Part shown: in pieces, positions 26,980-35,225 of the stretch
Position numbering within the stretch: the first letter of the stretch is position 1
Layout of the letters: each line of letters opens with the position of its first letter
DNA from: Halanaerobium sp041694515
Lineage (GTDB): Bacteria > Bacillota > Halanaerobiia > Halanaerobiales > Halanaerobiaceae
Length of the DNA stretch: 64,000 nucleotides
Direction of reading: 5' to 3'
NCBI GenBank assembly: GCA_041694515.1
Contig: JASMSZ010000054.1
Location: 11,199 to 75,198, forward strand
Notes under the pieces: generated by a model
Seen by the model: the letters and a program-made list of their open reading frames with translations, nothing else
Database searches by the model: none
What the model was told of the DNA's origin: nothing
Program-made: the position numbers and the translations under genes

Positions 26980-27744
26980 TTATTTTCTAGCCTGACCAAC
27001 AAATTCCACAAAATCTTTAAATAATTTTAACTGAATCGGATCTTTAGCGGCCATCATCTCTGGATGCCACTGGACACCTACAAGATAAGGATAATTAGGA
27101 TCTTCGACTCCTTCTACAAAACCATCTGGAGCCACCGCAGATACTTTTAAACCTTCACCAACTTTATTAACTGCCTGATGGTGATAAGAGTTTACCGCAA
27201 CTTCATCACCAGCGAAAATTTTAGCCAGGCGAGTATTTTCCTGAATATCAACCTGGTGAGTTTTATAATACTTGGGCACCATTAGAGCCATATGCGGTAT
27301 CTTACTGTCAGCATTGTTTCCACAGACATCAACCTTTAAAGAACCACCATAATGAATATTTATCAGCTGAAAACCCCGGCAAATCCCTAAAATAGGTTTT
27401 TTCATTTCCATTGCCATCTGCAGAATTTTAAGCTCCCAGAGATCACGCTTAGGCGAAATATTCCCCAGATATTTTTGAGGATACGAATTATATAAAGCCG
27501 GATCAATATCACTTCCTCCAGGTAAAACAACACCATCAGCCTCAGCAAGAAATTCCTTAATATACTGATCATCTTCTCTTCTTGACTCAAGATAGGGCAT
27601 AATTAGAGGTATAGCACCTGCCATACTCAATGATTCAGAGTAATCCTGAGTTATCAGTGAAAAATCTACTCCCTCAAGTTTATACTGTTCTCCCATTTTT
27701 TCTGTGGGAATTTTAAAAGATATAATTAAAATTTTTGGATACAT
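26980..27744 (-). CDS. Class I amidotransferase-like gamma-glutamyl hydrolase (PuuD/C26 type)
   Basis: A 254-residue peptidase C26 family enzyme. PGGSDIDPALY, the nucleophile elbow ILGICRGFQLINIHYGG (Cys nucleophile), and GVQWHPE (catalytic His-x-Glu) are all present. It resembles gamma-glutamyl-GABA hydrolase. Start ATG at 27744 is chosen for GGAGG 6 bases upstream; the earlier ATG at 27783 lacks one. It is the first gene of the operon with the SBP5 protein and two permeases, so it may cleave a gamma-glutamyl compound imported by that transporter (inference). Confidence 0.9.
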   Translation of the reverse strand: MYPKILIISFKIPTEKMGEQYKLEGVDFSLITQDYSESLSMAGAIPLIMPYLESRREDDQYIKEFLAEADGVVLPGGSDIDPALYNSYPQKYLGNISPKRDLWELKILQMAMEMKKPILGICRGFQLINIHYGGSLKVDVCGNNADSKIPHMALMVPKYYKTHQVDIQENTRLAKIFAGDEVAVNSYHHQAVNKVGEGLKVSAVAPDGFVEGVEDPNYPYLVGVQWHPEMMAAKDPIQLKLFKDFVEFVGQARK

Positions 27745-27821
27745 ATTTTTCCTCCATCCAAATCTATATTTTTGAATATCCACTACTTCTAAAATTTTTA
27801 GATGGACATTTTATATGAGAA

Positions 27822-27850
27822 ATTATATCAATCTTTAGTAAAATTGTCAA
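27822..27850 (-). promoter_or_regulatory. Consensus promoter of the hydrolase/peptide ABC operon
   Basis: Minus-strand TTGACA (27850-27845), 17-base spacer, TATAAT (27827-27822): a perfect sigma-A consensus. Confidence 0.93.
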
Positions 27851-27879
27851 TTTTAATTTTTATAACATCCTGAGCCTAA

Positions 27880-28194
27880 TTAGGAAATTGTCTGGATGAA
27901 AATATCTATCTGTCCACCACAGACCCATCCGATTTCTGCTGCTTCTTTACGGGTTAAAGTAAGTTTCAACTTTTCCGATTTTCCTTTTTCTATTAACTCC
28001 AGAGCTTTTTCTATTACCTTTTTTTCGTCCTGACCGCCGCCAATACTGCCGAAAATTTCCCCGGCTTCGGTAATTATCATTTCGGTTCCGGTATTGCGTG
28101 GCGAAGAACTTTTGGCCTGAATTATAAAGGCTCTGGCCAGTTTAAGATTCTCTTTTTTTAGTTTAATGATTTCTTTTAGGATTTCTTTCTTCAC
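27880..28194 (-). CDS. Stand-alone XdhC/CoxI N-terminal-domain protein
   Basis: A 104-residue protein corresponding to the XdhC_CoxI domain only: RAFIIQAKSSSPRNTGTEMII, GEIFGSIGGGQDEKKVIEKAL and IGWVCGGQIDIFIQ (the conserved CGG). It normally forms the first third of XdhC, the factor that binds and inserts sulfurated molybdenum cofactor into xanthine-dehydrogenase-like enzymes. Here it is a separate gene overlapping the larger XdhC gene by 1 base, so the two probably act together. Confidence 0.88.
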   Translation of the reverse strand: MKKEILKEIIKLKKENLKLARAFIIQAKSSSPRNTGTEMIITEAGEIFGSIGGGQDEKKVIEKALELIEKGKSEKLKLTLTRKEAAEIGWVCGGQIDIFIQTIS

Positions 28195-28970
28195 TACTTA
28201 TCCCTCCTAACAGCAATAATCTCTGCTGCAATCGCCACAGCTATCTCTGCTGGTGTTTCACTACCGATGTCCAGACCTATTGGAGCGTGGACTGCATCCA
28301 GTTTTCCCTCGGTTATACCATCGTCTCGCAGCTGATCGTAAACAGTTTTGATTTTGCGAGAACTGCCAATCATACCCAGGTAGGATGCTTCAGAATTAAT
28401 TACATTTTTCAGGACCTGATAATCATGCTGATGGCCTCTGGTAACAATCACTAGATAATCGTTTTCTTTAATTTTAGCACTGGCAAAATAATCACTGTAA
28501 TCCAAAAGCAGCAGCTGATCGGCTGTAGGAAATCTATCATAATTTAAAAACTCTTCTCGATCATCGACAACTGTAATTCTAAAATCTAAAAGGCTGCAAA
28601 TTTTAACCAGCGGCTCAGCAATGTGGCCGGCTCCAAATACTGTCAAATGTGGTTGATCAACTACAGGCTCCAGAAAAATCTCCAGTTTATTATCCTGATC
28701 TAAATTAATTTCTTTCAGCTGAGAATCTATATTCTTTTTTTCTCCCAGTTCCAGAATCTTATTTTTCAAATCTGTATTTAAAAAGAACTTCTCCAGCTCA
28801 TTTTCCAGCTGATCAGAAGAAAACTTAATTATTCCCTCCTCATCAAATAAAAACATCTCTCCCAGCAAATTTTGCGATATTTCTTCACTATCAATACCAG
28901 TTAAGACTGCTGTCAGTATTTTTTTATTCCCCTGTAATTCGTCAAAAACTTTTTTAAAGAAATCTTCCAT
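28194..28970 (-). CDS. XdhC-family molybdenum hydroxylase maturation protein
   Basis: A 258-residue protein with the XdhC Rossmann domain in the C-terminal half: LTVFGAGHIAEPLVKICSLLDFRITVVDDREEF, VIVTRGHQHDYQVLK, YLGMIGSSRKIKTVY and HAPIGLDIGSETPAEIAVAIAAEIIA, all highly conserved. The N-terminal 110 residues are a degenerate XdhC_CoxI region lacking the CGG motif, which the next gene supplies. Start ATG at 28970 has AAAGGA 10 bases upstream. The family serves xanthine dehydrogenase, CO dehydrogenase (Mo) and selenium-dependent Mo hydroxylases; no such enzyme is in the window. Confidence 0.9.
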   Translation of the reverse strand: MEDFFKKVFDELQGNKKILTAVLTGIDSEEISQNLLGEMFLFDEEGIIKFSSDQLENELEKFFLNTDLKNKILELGEKKNIDSQLKEINLDQDNKLEIFLEPVVDQPHLTVFGAGHIAEPLVKICSLLDFRITVVDDREEFLNYDRFPTADQLLLLDYSDYFASAKIKENDYLVIVTRGHQHDYQVLKNVINSEASYLGMIGSSRKIKTVYDQLRDDGITEGKLDAVHAPIGLDIGSETPAEIAVAIAAEIIAVRRDK

Positions 28971-28982
28971 TTCTACCACGTC

Positions 28983-28997
28983 CTTTCGTTACGAAAG
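28983..28997. promoter_or_regulatory. Palindrome overlapping the xdhC ribosome binding site
   Basis: CTTTCGTTACGAAAG is a perfect 6-bp inverted repeat with a 3-base centre. On the minus strand its right arm runs into the AAAGGA ribosome binding site. It could be a regulator-binding site or an RNA hairpin that masks the site. Confidence 0.5.
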
Positions 28998-29136
28998 TTT
29001 AAAGCACTAGTTGTTTTAATAATGATCAGTAGTTCTAAATCATGAGGTTATTTTTACTCACTTTTTTATTATTTTCTCCAATAGGTAGTCTTTTTCCTGC
29101 ATCAAAAGCTGATTATTTCTGTATCCACCAGGTCAA

Positions 29137-29490
29137 TTATTTTCCTAACTTCTGCTTAAATTCCTGATCAAAATACTCATTTTCTAACTTTGAAAGACAC
29201 TCAACAGCCTCTTTTCTAAATTTAGAAAACTCTTCAGTTAAAATTCGACCTTTAACTGTCAGTTCTGAACCCCCACCACTGCTGCCGCCTACTTTTTTAT
29301 CCAACAATTTAAAACCAAGTCTTTTTTCTAATTTTTTAATCAGCTTCCAGGCCTGACTGTAGGACATATTTATTTCTGCTGCAGCCTGTCTTAATGATCC
29401 TAACTGATCAACCAGTTCTAAAATTTGACAGGGGCCATCTCCAAAAAGACGCTCATCTTCTTCCAGCCACAATTTATAATTTAAGCGCAT
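29137..29490 (-). CDS. ModE-like winged-helix regulator
   Basis: A 117-residue protein equal to the ModE N-terminal DNA-binding domain: GPCQILELVDQLGSLRQAAAEINMSYSQAWKLIKKLEKRLGFKLLDKKVGGSSGGGSELT (the GG-x-SGGG..LT wing is diagnostic; quoted piecemeal: AAAEINMSYSQAWKLI, KKVGGSSGGGSELT). The molybdate-binding MOP domains of full ModE are missing, so it may sense nothing itself or another ligand. Between mocA and xdhC genes, it fits a local regulator of molybdenum-cofactor maturation. Confidence 0.88.
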   Translation of the reverse strand: MRLNYKLWLEEDERLFGDGPCQILELVDQLGSLRQAAAEINMSYSQAWKLIKKLEKRLGFKLLDKKVGGSSGGGSELTVKGRILTEEFSKFRKEAVECLSKLENEYFDQEFKQKLGK

Positions 29491-29556
29491 TTTTTCTCCT
29501 TTCCGATAGATATCAATCTCTATCAGGATTGAAAATTTGCTGATCTATTGTAACTC

Positions 29557-30192
29557 CTAATTGGTTTTTAGTTTAAAATTATTACTTCTGTATTTTTGAT
29601 ATAGTTCTTTAAAATCCAGGTCAACAGTAATTTCTTGATAGTCAGAGGGATAACGATAAATTTTTTCTGGTACTAGATCAAACAAATTACGCAGTCCAGC
29701 TTCACCTTCAAGTTTTAAAACAATTTTTCTAAATTTATTTTTTATGAGTACCGGGTGGCCTTTTTGTCCCTGGTACTCAGGTAGAAAAATTTCTGCTTCA
29801 AGTTCTAAACATTTTTGATAAAATTCACTGTATATCTCAGGCCCAATAAATGGCTTATCTGCCAGGGTAAAAAGCAGATATTGATTTTCTGCTGGCAGCT
29901 GGGTTAGTGCCTTTTTAACTGAAGACATCATCCCTTTTTGATAATCATCATTTTCCACAATTTTAAGAATTCCATTTTTCAACTCATTCCTGTATTTTCT
30001 CAGCAAATACTTTTTGACTTTTTCCTTTTCAGCACCAACTACAACTTTCAGCTCCTCATCCACAATTTCTGCTGCCAGCAGATTATCAATAGTTTTACCA
30101 AGTATAGTATTCTCCTCTTCCCAGTCCAGAAGCTGCTTTAATTCACCCATTCTTTTTGCCTCTCCGGCCGCCAGAACAACTGCTGTCAGCAT
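29557..30192 (-). CDS. mocA: MocA-like molybdenum cofactor cytidylyltransferase
   Basis: A 211-residue MobA-like nucleotidyltransferase: LTAVVLAAGEAKRMGELKQLLDW (L-A-A-G-x-S/A-x-R-M-G-x-x-K nucleotide-binding block), NDDYQKGMMSSVKKAL and LLFTLADKPFI (D-x-P metal site). It would add CMP to molybdopterin for hydroxylase-type enzymes. It starts 2 bases after the amylase stop without a clear ribosome site, so it may depend on translational coupling. It groups functionally with the ModE-like and XdhC genes downstream. Confidence 0.88.
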   Translation of the reverse strand: MLTAVVLAAGEAKRMGELKQLLDWEEENTILGKTIDNLLAAEIVDEELKVVVGAEKEKVKKYLLRKYRNELKNGILKIVENDDYQKGMMSSVKKALTQLPAENQYLLFTLADKPFIGPEIYSEFYQKCLELEAEIFLPEYQGQKGHPVLIKNKFRKIVLKLEGEAGLRNLFDLVPEKIYRYPSDYQEITVDLDFKELYQKYRSNNFKLKTN

Positions 30193-30194
30193 AA

Positions 30195-31625
30195 TTAAGA
30201 CTTCACCGGAACCCAGACAGAATAGCCTTTTTCTGCTGTACCTTTTACTTTAAATTGCCCATTTGCCTTACCATCAGTTTTAACTTTTTCTTCAATATTG
30301 CCTGTATAATCATAATACTCTGTATCTGCCTTACCTGAGTTAACCGTTTTTTCTATAATTTTTCCATTTTCATGTTTGGTAATCATCATTACCAGTCCAC
30401 TGCCGGGATGATCCTGATCACCACTGCGAATATAAGAATAAGTATTTTCATCATTAGACTCACTCTCATAAGCTTCCCCATAGGCAAATTTTTTGCGGGC
30501 TTCAATTAAGTTGTCAATTACCTTTTTTAAGCCAAAATGATGATAATCCTTCCAGAACACTTTGGGCACTCCATCTTTACGCATTAAAATATAGCAGTAT
30601 GCCTGCAGCTTTCTTTGAGCAACAGCTTCTGTAGGATATTCACTTTCTTCATCTCTTTCTGTATCATGATTTTCAATAAATGTTATAGCCCGATGTTGAT
30701 AACCCTTTCTGTTAACCAGACCTTTTTCTCCCATCCAGCGCAGATCTAAATTTCCATGCATCAGCTCTATAAATCTTTCTCTTAAAGGAAAATCAAAAAC
30801 ATGTAATTTCGGATGATCAATTGCCTCTAAATAGTCAACTAAAGTATCAACATCATTAATCCAGGCTTCTCCAATATAAAATAATTCTTTCTCTGAAGAC
30901 TGATCTGTCTTTTCTATAAAATCATAAATCATGGAGTTATCTACATGTTTGCTGGCATCAAAACGAAAACCATCGAATCCTATTTCATTAATTATCCATT
31001 TACCCCAGTTGATAGTATCTTCTCGTACAGCCTGGTTTTGATAATCCAAATTAGCCCCCATCAGATAGTCATCAGCAAAAGAATTATCCCATTCTTTTGT
31101 ATTAAAAAGCATCTCCCCTGCCTCTTGAGTCAATTCATTCCAGTCTGTTCCATCAAAGCAAATCCAGTCTAACTTTAAAGAACTGTATTTATTATCCCGA
31201 CCTGGAAAATTAAATTTTGTCCAGACTTCTGCCTCAGAACCATCTTTTAATTTTACTTTTTCTTTTTCATCAGCACCCATTCGGTGATCCAAAACTGCAT
31301 CATATAATAATTTTAAATCATATTTATGCAGCTCATCTACAGCCTGCTGCAGCTCTTCTCTAGTTCCATATTTTGTTCTTTTAGCCCCTTTTTGCTCAAA
31401 TTCTCCCAGATCCCAGAGATCATAGGTGCCATAACCAACATCATCAACACCAGCAGCTCCTTTATTTGCAGGAGGAAACCAGAGCAAATCAAAACCTGAC
31501 TCTGCAATCTCTTCTGCCTGCTCAGCCAGCAGCTGCCATAAATTTACCTCTTCCGGATATTCTTCTGCATATTTGCCGGTATTCATCTCCCAGTAAAAAG
31601 TCTGTAAAATAACAGGATTCTCCAA
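30195..31625 (-). CDS. Cytoplasmic GH13 alpha-amylase
   Basis: A 476-residue glycoside hydrolase family 13 enzyme without signal peptide. Conserved regions: LYDAVLDHRMGA (region I), DGFRFDASKHVD (catalytic nucleophile Asp), YIGEAWIND (acid/base Glu) and TFIENHDTERDE (third acidic residue). The C-terminal 90 residues form the usual beta domain. Likely an intracellular maltodextrin/glycogen-cleaving amylase of the liquefying bacterial type. It is followed immediately by mocA, an unexpected partner. Confidence 0.93.
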   Translation of the reverse strand: MENPVILQTFYWEMNTGKYAEEYPEEVNLWQLLAEQAEEIAESGFDLLWFPPANKGAAGVDDVGYGTYDLWDLGEFEQKGAKRTKYGTREELQQAVDELHKYDLKLLYDAVLDHRMGADEKEKVKLKDGSEAEVWTKFNFPGRDNKYSSLKLDWICFDGTDWNELTQEAGEMLFNTKEWDNSFADDYLMGANLDYQNQAVREDTINWGKWIINEIGFDGFRFDASKHVDNSMIYDFIEKTDQSSEKELFYIGEAWINDVDTLVDYLEAIDHPKLHVFDFPLRERFIELMHGNLDLRWMGEKGLVNRKGYQHRAITFIENHDTERDEESEYPTEAVAQRKLQAYCYILMRKDGVPKVFWKDYHHFGLKKVIDNLIEARKKFAYGEAYESESNDENTYSYIRSGDQDHPGSGLVMMITKHENGKIIEKTVNSGKADTEYYDYTGNIEEKVKTDGKANGQFKVKGTAEKGYSVWVPVKS

Positions 31626-31764
31626 TGTTAATCCTCCTCAAGAATAGTAATTAGCTCAAATACCCTATGTTTGAATTGTCTAATAATTTTAAGTAAAAAC
31701 TTCTGCTTATTAATTATTTTATCATAAATTGAAGCATTTTTACATTAATTTCAATTGATAAAAT

Positions 31765-31789
31765 AAAAAATCCCCTCTACAGGAGATTT
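31765..31789 (-). terminator. Second hairpin terminator downstream of csp
   Basis: AAATCCCCT (31768-31776) and AGGAGATTT (31781-31789) pair (one G-U) and are followed on the minus strand by TTTTTTATTTTA. It lies 75 bases beyond the csp terminator and just upstream of the amylase gene. Confidence 0.65.
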
Positions 31790-31863
31790 CGACATAATCT
31801 GACAGGTTCACGGTGCGCGAACATAAATGAACAAAAACATTCATAAACGTTCATAAAAATTAA

Positions 31864-31890
31864 AACCCCGCCCAGAACCCTGGACGGGGT
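31864..31890 (-). terminator. Terminator of the cold-shock gene
   Basis: ACCCCGCCCA (31865-31874) pairs with TGGACGGGGT (31881-31890) with one mismatch, followed on the minus strand by TTTTAATTTTTATG. It is 30 bases after the csp stop. Confidence 0.88.
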
Positions 31891-31920
31891 AAGTTGTCTC
31901 AGTTTATACAGTTTTAAACT

Positions 31921-32124
31921 CTATAACTTCACAACGTTTTCAGCTTGTGGACCGCGGTCGCCTTCAACGATTTCGAATTCTACTTCCTGGTCGTCTTCAA
32001 GTGTCTTGAAACCTTCGTCCTCAATAGCTGAGAAGTGTACAAATACATCGTCGCCATCTTCTCTTTCAATAAAACCATAACCTTTTTTCGCGTCAAACCA
32101 TTTTACTTTACCTGTGTAAATCAT
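31921..32124 (-). CDS. Cold-shock protein (CspA family)
   Basis: A 67-residue OB-fold RNA chaperone of normal length: GKVKWFDAKKGYGFIERED (RNP1 KGYGFI) and DVFVHFSAI (RNP2), ending GPQAENVVKL. GGGGG precedes the ATG. It is monocistronic, with a perfect-spacing promoter, a 67-base leader (common for cold-shock control of translation) and a strong terminator. Codon use is strongly biased towards a highly expressed pattern (inference). Confidence 0.97.
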   Translation of the reverse strand: MIYTGKVKWFDAKKGYGFIEREDGDDVFVHFSAIEDEGFKTLEDDQEVEFEIVEGDRGPQAENVVKL

Positions 32125-32197
32125 AATTAATTCATTCCCCCTAGGAATAATTCTATATTTGGGGTTCGTTCAGTTAAAACTCCACCCATCGATAGTG

Positions 32198-32226
32198 ATT
32201 ATACCATAAGAAAAAAACCATTTCAA
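32198..32226 (-). promoter_or_regulatory. Promoter of the cold-shock gene
   Basis: Minus-strand TTGAAA (32226-32221), 17-base spacer, TATAAT (32203-32198), leaving a leader of about 67 bases. Confidence 0.9.
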
Positions 32227-32265
32227 GGGTTTATTTTTGACAATTTATTTCAAATTCAAAATATT

Positions 32266-34800
32266 TTATTCCAGGTCTCTATAGAACTTAACCATATCTC
32301 TGCCTGCACCTTTGGCAATATAAAGGGCTGTATCTGCCTGTTTAATTAATCGCTCAGCAGAATATTTCCCTTCCCCATTAACCGCCACTCCTATCGAAAC
32401 AGTTATTTTTAATTTTTCACCTTCAAAATCAACTTCCAGATCTCGTATTTTATTCATTAAACGGCTGATTACTCTGGATAAAATGCTCTGATCAACTACT
32501 TTAAAATAAATTACAAATTCTTCCCCACCATAACGGGCGACAATATCATTTTCTCTGATTTCTGACTGTAAAACTTCTGATAATTCTCTTAAAACCTGAT
32601 CTCCAGCCTGGTGACCGTACTGATCATTAAAATCTTTAAAGTTATCAATATCCATTATGGCAACTGAATATTTTTCTCCATCTTTCTGCTGCAGCTGCTT
32701 ATGGAAATAGGAATGATTATAAAGATTGGTCAGGCCGTCAGTAACCGATAATCTTTTTACCTTATGATGGTTTAAAGCATTTCGAATGCTGACCCGAATC
32801 TGATTGGCCAGAGTTCTGATAAACTTTTTCTGATCTTCATTAATTAACTGCTGGTATTTGGACTGCATTGCATAAAGAATTCCCTGGTAATCATTTAAAT
32901 TAATGGGGATGGCAATTAAAGTCTCAATATTTTCAAAAACATCAACCTCATTTTCTATCAATATTTGTTCTGAGGCTGCAATATCTTTATAGTGACCTTT
33001 TAAGTAGAAAAATAATTCACTTTTTGCCTCTACATTAATATTTTTCATCATCTTTAACTTGTTATCTTCCTGTTTAAAAATTACTGCAGCTGACATCCCC
33101 ATTGTCCCCACTATTATATCAAGTATGCGCTCATAAAGCAGATCTAAGTCCAGAGTTGAATAAAGAAAGTCAGAAGTTTGCTCCAGAGTTGAGAGGCTGG
33201 CTAAGTTTCGCTCCAGACTTTCATATAAAATTGCTTTTTTTAGGTAATTCGGAATCTGCTCTATAAAAAGATGATTTTTTTTAATGTCATAAAGATCTAC
33301 TTCATTACTTAAAATTATCATTAGAGCTTCTACTTCTTCAGCCAGGGGAATTAAAAATGCATTTTCAAAACCCAGAACATCTTTTTTGCTGATAATCTTT
33401 GTCGGCCGCTCCTGCCAGAATTCTTTAAATGCATCATAGGCTTCAGCTCCCAGATTATCATCCAGATAAATTTTAATTAAATTTTCGGCTTCCTCAATTA
33501 TTATTCCACCACTATAATCCTGCTCCTCAAAAATCATTTTAAAAAGGATAGCAGCAGTTTCCTCAACCTTATGATTACCGGTTGCCCGATTGGCTTTCCT
33601 CATTTTATTATTAATCATTTCCAGCTCGGAAACTACTTTTTTGGATAAGTAAAAAAGATGCTCAGTTTTTACATCCGGTTTTTCTGTATCAAATTCTATT
33701 TTCTGATGTACAACCTCATTCTTTTCGCTTAAATACAGAACAGTAGTTGTAATATTTAAATACTCAAATCTATTATCTATAATTCCATACTCTCCACCCG
33801 AACAAAAACCTGCCTTGGGAGCAGGAATAACTTTAATTTCTTCACTCAAACTGGAATTAAGTGATTTTAAATATCGGTTTCTCCCGGTACAGGAATAAAC
33901 AAATGAAAACTCAGGATAAAAATCAAGATTTTTCTGCAGCCGCATTGAATTAGAAAGGATTTTATTTAAACTGCCGTAAGAAATTTTAACCTGATCACCA
34001 GTCTTTAACTCACCCGAAAACTTAATACCATCCCCCACAACCTCAGTTGCAGAACGTGCATTTTGAAAGCCTCTATTTAAAAGCAGCGGAAATTCTGCTG
34101 CAGCTGCAGTAGGTAACTTATCCTTAATATCCTCTCCTAAAAATTCGGAATAAACCTGAAAAATATTCCTGCCATCAAGCTCATATACTACCTGGTTTTC
34201 AGCCTTTGTAATTTCCATTTCTCTACTAATACTGTCCCAGCCCATACTGTAATTCCATTTAGCTTTCAGCTGGCTGCCGTTAAGAATCAGAGCCAGACTG
34301 CCTTTTTTGATTATTCCATTTTTATCAAAAAGATAGCACTGCTCATTTTCTCCACCCGGGTTGGCCTGACCGCCTGCAATTACAGGTATAGTCTCCAGTT
34401 TATTAAGTTCTTCGACTAGTTGATCTCCATTTGTATATTTTTTATCAGAAAAAATTATTATTGCTTTAGTATCAGCTTCTACTGCTTCCATTATTTTTTG
34501 GGCATTTTCCCGGCTGCTCAACTCACTTTTCAGCAGTTTAAAACTACTTTTTTCAAAGAGCAGTGCTGCTGCAGTTATTGTATTCAGGTTAACTTCATTA
34601 CCAAAAATTATCTCTTCTGCACTGACCCCAATTAAAGTGGATAGGGGTAAATAGCGATTAAAGGCAGATATTATTTTCTTATTCACCGTTTCAGATTTAG
34701 CTGAAAAAATCTGTACTACCTGAGCAGGTGAATCTTTAATTTTTTTGAAAAAATTTACTAGCTCATTTGAACTCTGACCTTGTATTGTTTCTACCTGCAA
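32266..34800 (-). CDS. FIST sensor - GAF-like - GGDEF diguanylate cyclase
   Basis: An 844-residue soluble signalling protein with no membrane helix. Residues about 20-390 form a FIST N and C sensor (IGVSAEEIIFG, TAAALLFE, IIIFSDKKY, VIAGGQANPGGENEQCYLFD, SFVYSCTGRNRY, GFCSGGEYG), a family thought to bind small ligands such as amino acids. A GAF-like region spans about 545-680. The C-terminal GGDEF domain has DGLTNLYNHSYF, MDIDNFKDFNDQYGHQAGD and an active-type RYGGEEF. It should make cyclic di-GMP in response to a cytoplasmic cue. It appears to be monocistronic. Confidence 0.9.
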   Translation of the reverse strand: MQVETIQGQSSNELVNFFKKIKDSPAQVVQIFSAKSETVNKKIISAFNRYLPLSTLIGVSAEEIIFGNEVNLNTITAAALLFEKSSFKLLKSELSSRENAQKIMEAVEADTKAIIIFSDKKYTNGDQLVEELNKLETIPVIAGGQANPGGENEQCYLFDKNGIIKKGSLALILNGSQLKAKWNYSMGWDSISREMEITKAENQVVYELDGRNIFQVYSEFLGEDIKDKLPTAAAAEFPLLLNRGFQNARSATEVVGDGIKFSGELKTGDQVKISYGSLNKILSNSMRLQKNLDFYPEFSFVYSCTGRNRYLKSLNSSLSEEIKVIPAPKAGFCSGGEYGIIDNRFEYLNITTTVLYLSEKNEVVHQKIEFDTEKPDVKTEHLFYLSKKVVSELEMINNKMRKANRATGNHKVEETAAILFKMIFEEQDYSGGIIIEEAENLIKIYLDDNLGAEAYDAFKEFWQERPTKIISKKDVLGFENAFLIPLAEEVEALMIILSNEVDLYDIKKNHLFIEQIPNYLKKAILYESLERNLASLSTLEQTSDFLYSTLDLDLLYERILDIIVGTMGMSAAVIFKQEDNKLKMMKNINVEAKSELFFYLKGHYKDIAASEQILIENEVDVFENIETLIAIPINLNDYQGILYAMQSKYQQLINEDQKKFIRTLANQIRVSIRNALNHHKVKRLSVTDGLTNLYNHSYFHKQLQQKDGEKYSVAIMDIDNFKDFNDQYGHQAGDQVLRELSEVLQSEIRENDIVARYGGEEFVIYFKVVDQSILSRVISRLMNKIRDLEVDFEGEKLKITVSIGVAVNGEGKYSAERLIKQADTALYIAKGAGRDMVKFYRDLE

Positions 34801-34925
34801 TTTTTACACCCTTCCACCAAATAGTCTTTATCTTTTAAAAATTATTTAAGTATTTAAAAAATTACCTACACTTAATTGATTTCTCTCTTTATTTACAAGT
34901 TCCTGCAAATTAGGAAAAAAATAAA

Positions 34926-34948
34926 GGAACTATCATTATGATAGTTCC
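34926..34948 (-). terminator. Terminator after the nrdD-nrdG-radical-domain operon
   Basis: GGAACTATCA (34926-34935) pairs perfectly with TGATAGTTCC (34939-34948), loop of 3, followed on the minus strand by TTTATTTTTTT. It closes the nrd transcript 59 bases after the 42-residue gene. Confidence 0.88.
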
Positions 34949-35007
34949 TCGGCAATAGTTGATAGTTATAATTAGACAAATTTATAAGTCTAAATATTTT
35001 ATTCAAT

Positions 35008-35136
35008 CTATTCTTCATCATATTTAAAAGTCCTGCGGTCTTTAAATTCTTCTTTTTTTCCTTTATTCCATTCAGAAACTGGTGACAGATAACCAACAAC
35101 TCGCGAATAAATTTCACACTTTTGTTTTTTAGCCAT
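35008..35136 (-). CDS. Separate glycyl-radical C-terminal segment of class III ribonucleotide reductase
   Basis: A 42-residue protein, MAKKQKCEIYSRVVGYLSPV..., ending KYDEE, that matches the extreme C-terminus of NrdD: the YSRVVGY loop holds the radical Gly (Gly15 here), followed by the conserved WNKGKKEEFKDRRTF. The main NrdD protein (35925-39335) ends at its Cys-rich zinc segment without this part. AGGGAGG lies 7 bases upstream of the ATG, so it is translated on its own. It lies 89 bases after nrdG in the same operon and before a strong terminator. It probably docks into NrdD and is activated by NrdG, as GrcA/YfiD does for pyruvate formate-lyase (inference). Confidence 0.85.
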   Translation of the reverse strand: MAKKQKCEIYSRVVGYLSPVSEWNKGKKEEFKDRRTFKYDEE

Positions 35137-35225
35137 TTTTAAACCTCCCTAACTTATTATGATTTTGCTGCCTTCTTTTCCACACTGAAAATAGACAGCT
35201 GCCGGCAGCAGTGCCAGCTATATAA

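Noticed and set aside
34893..35117. 74-residue minus-strand ORF overlapping the 42-residue radical-domain gene
   Set aside because: Different frame from the conserved glycyl-radical peptide, no ribosome site, and it runs through the terminator hairpin.
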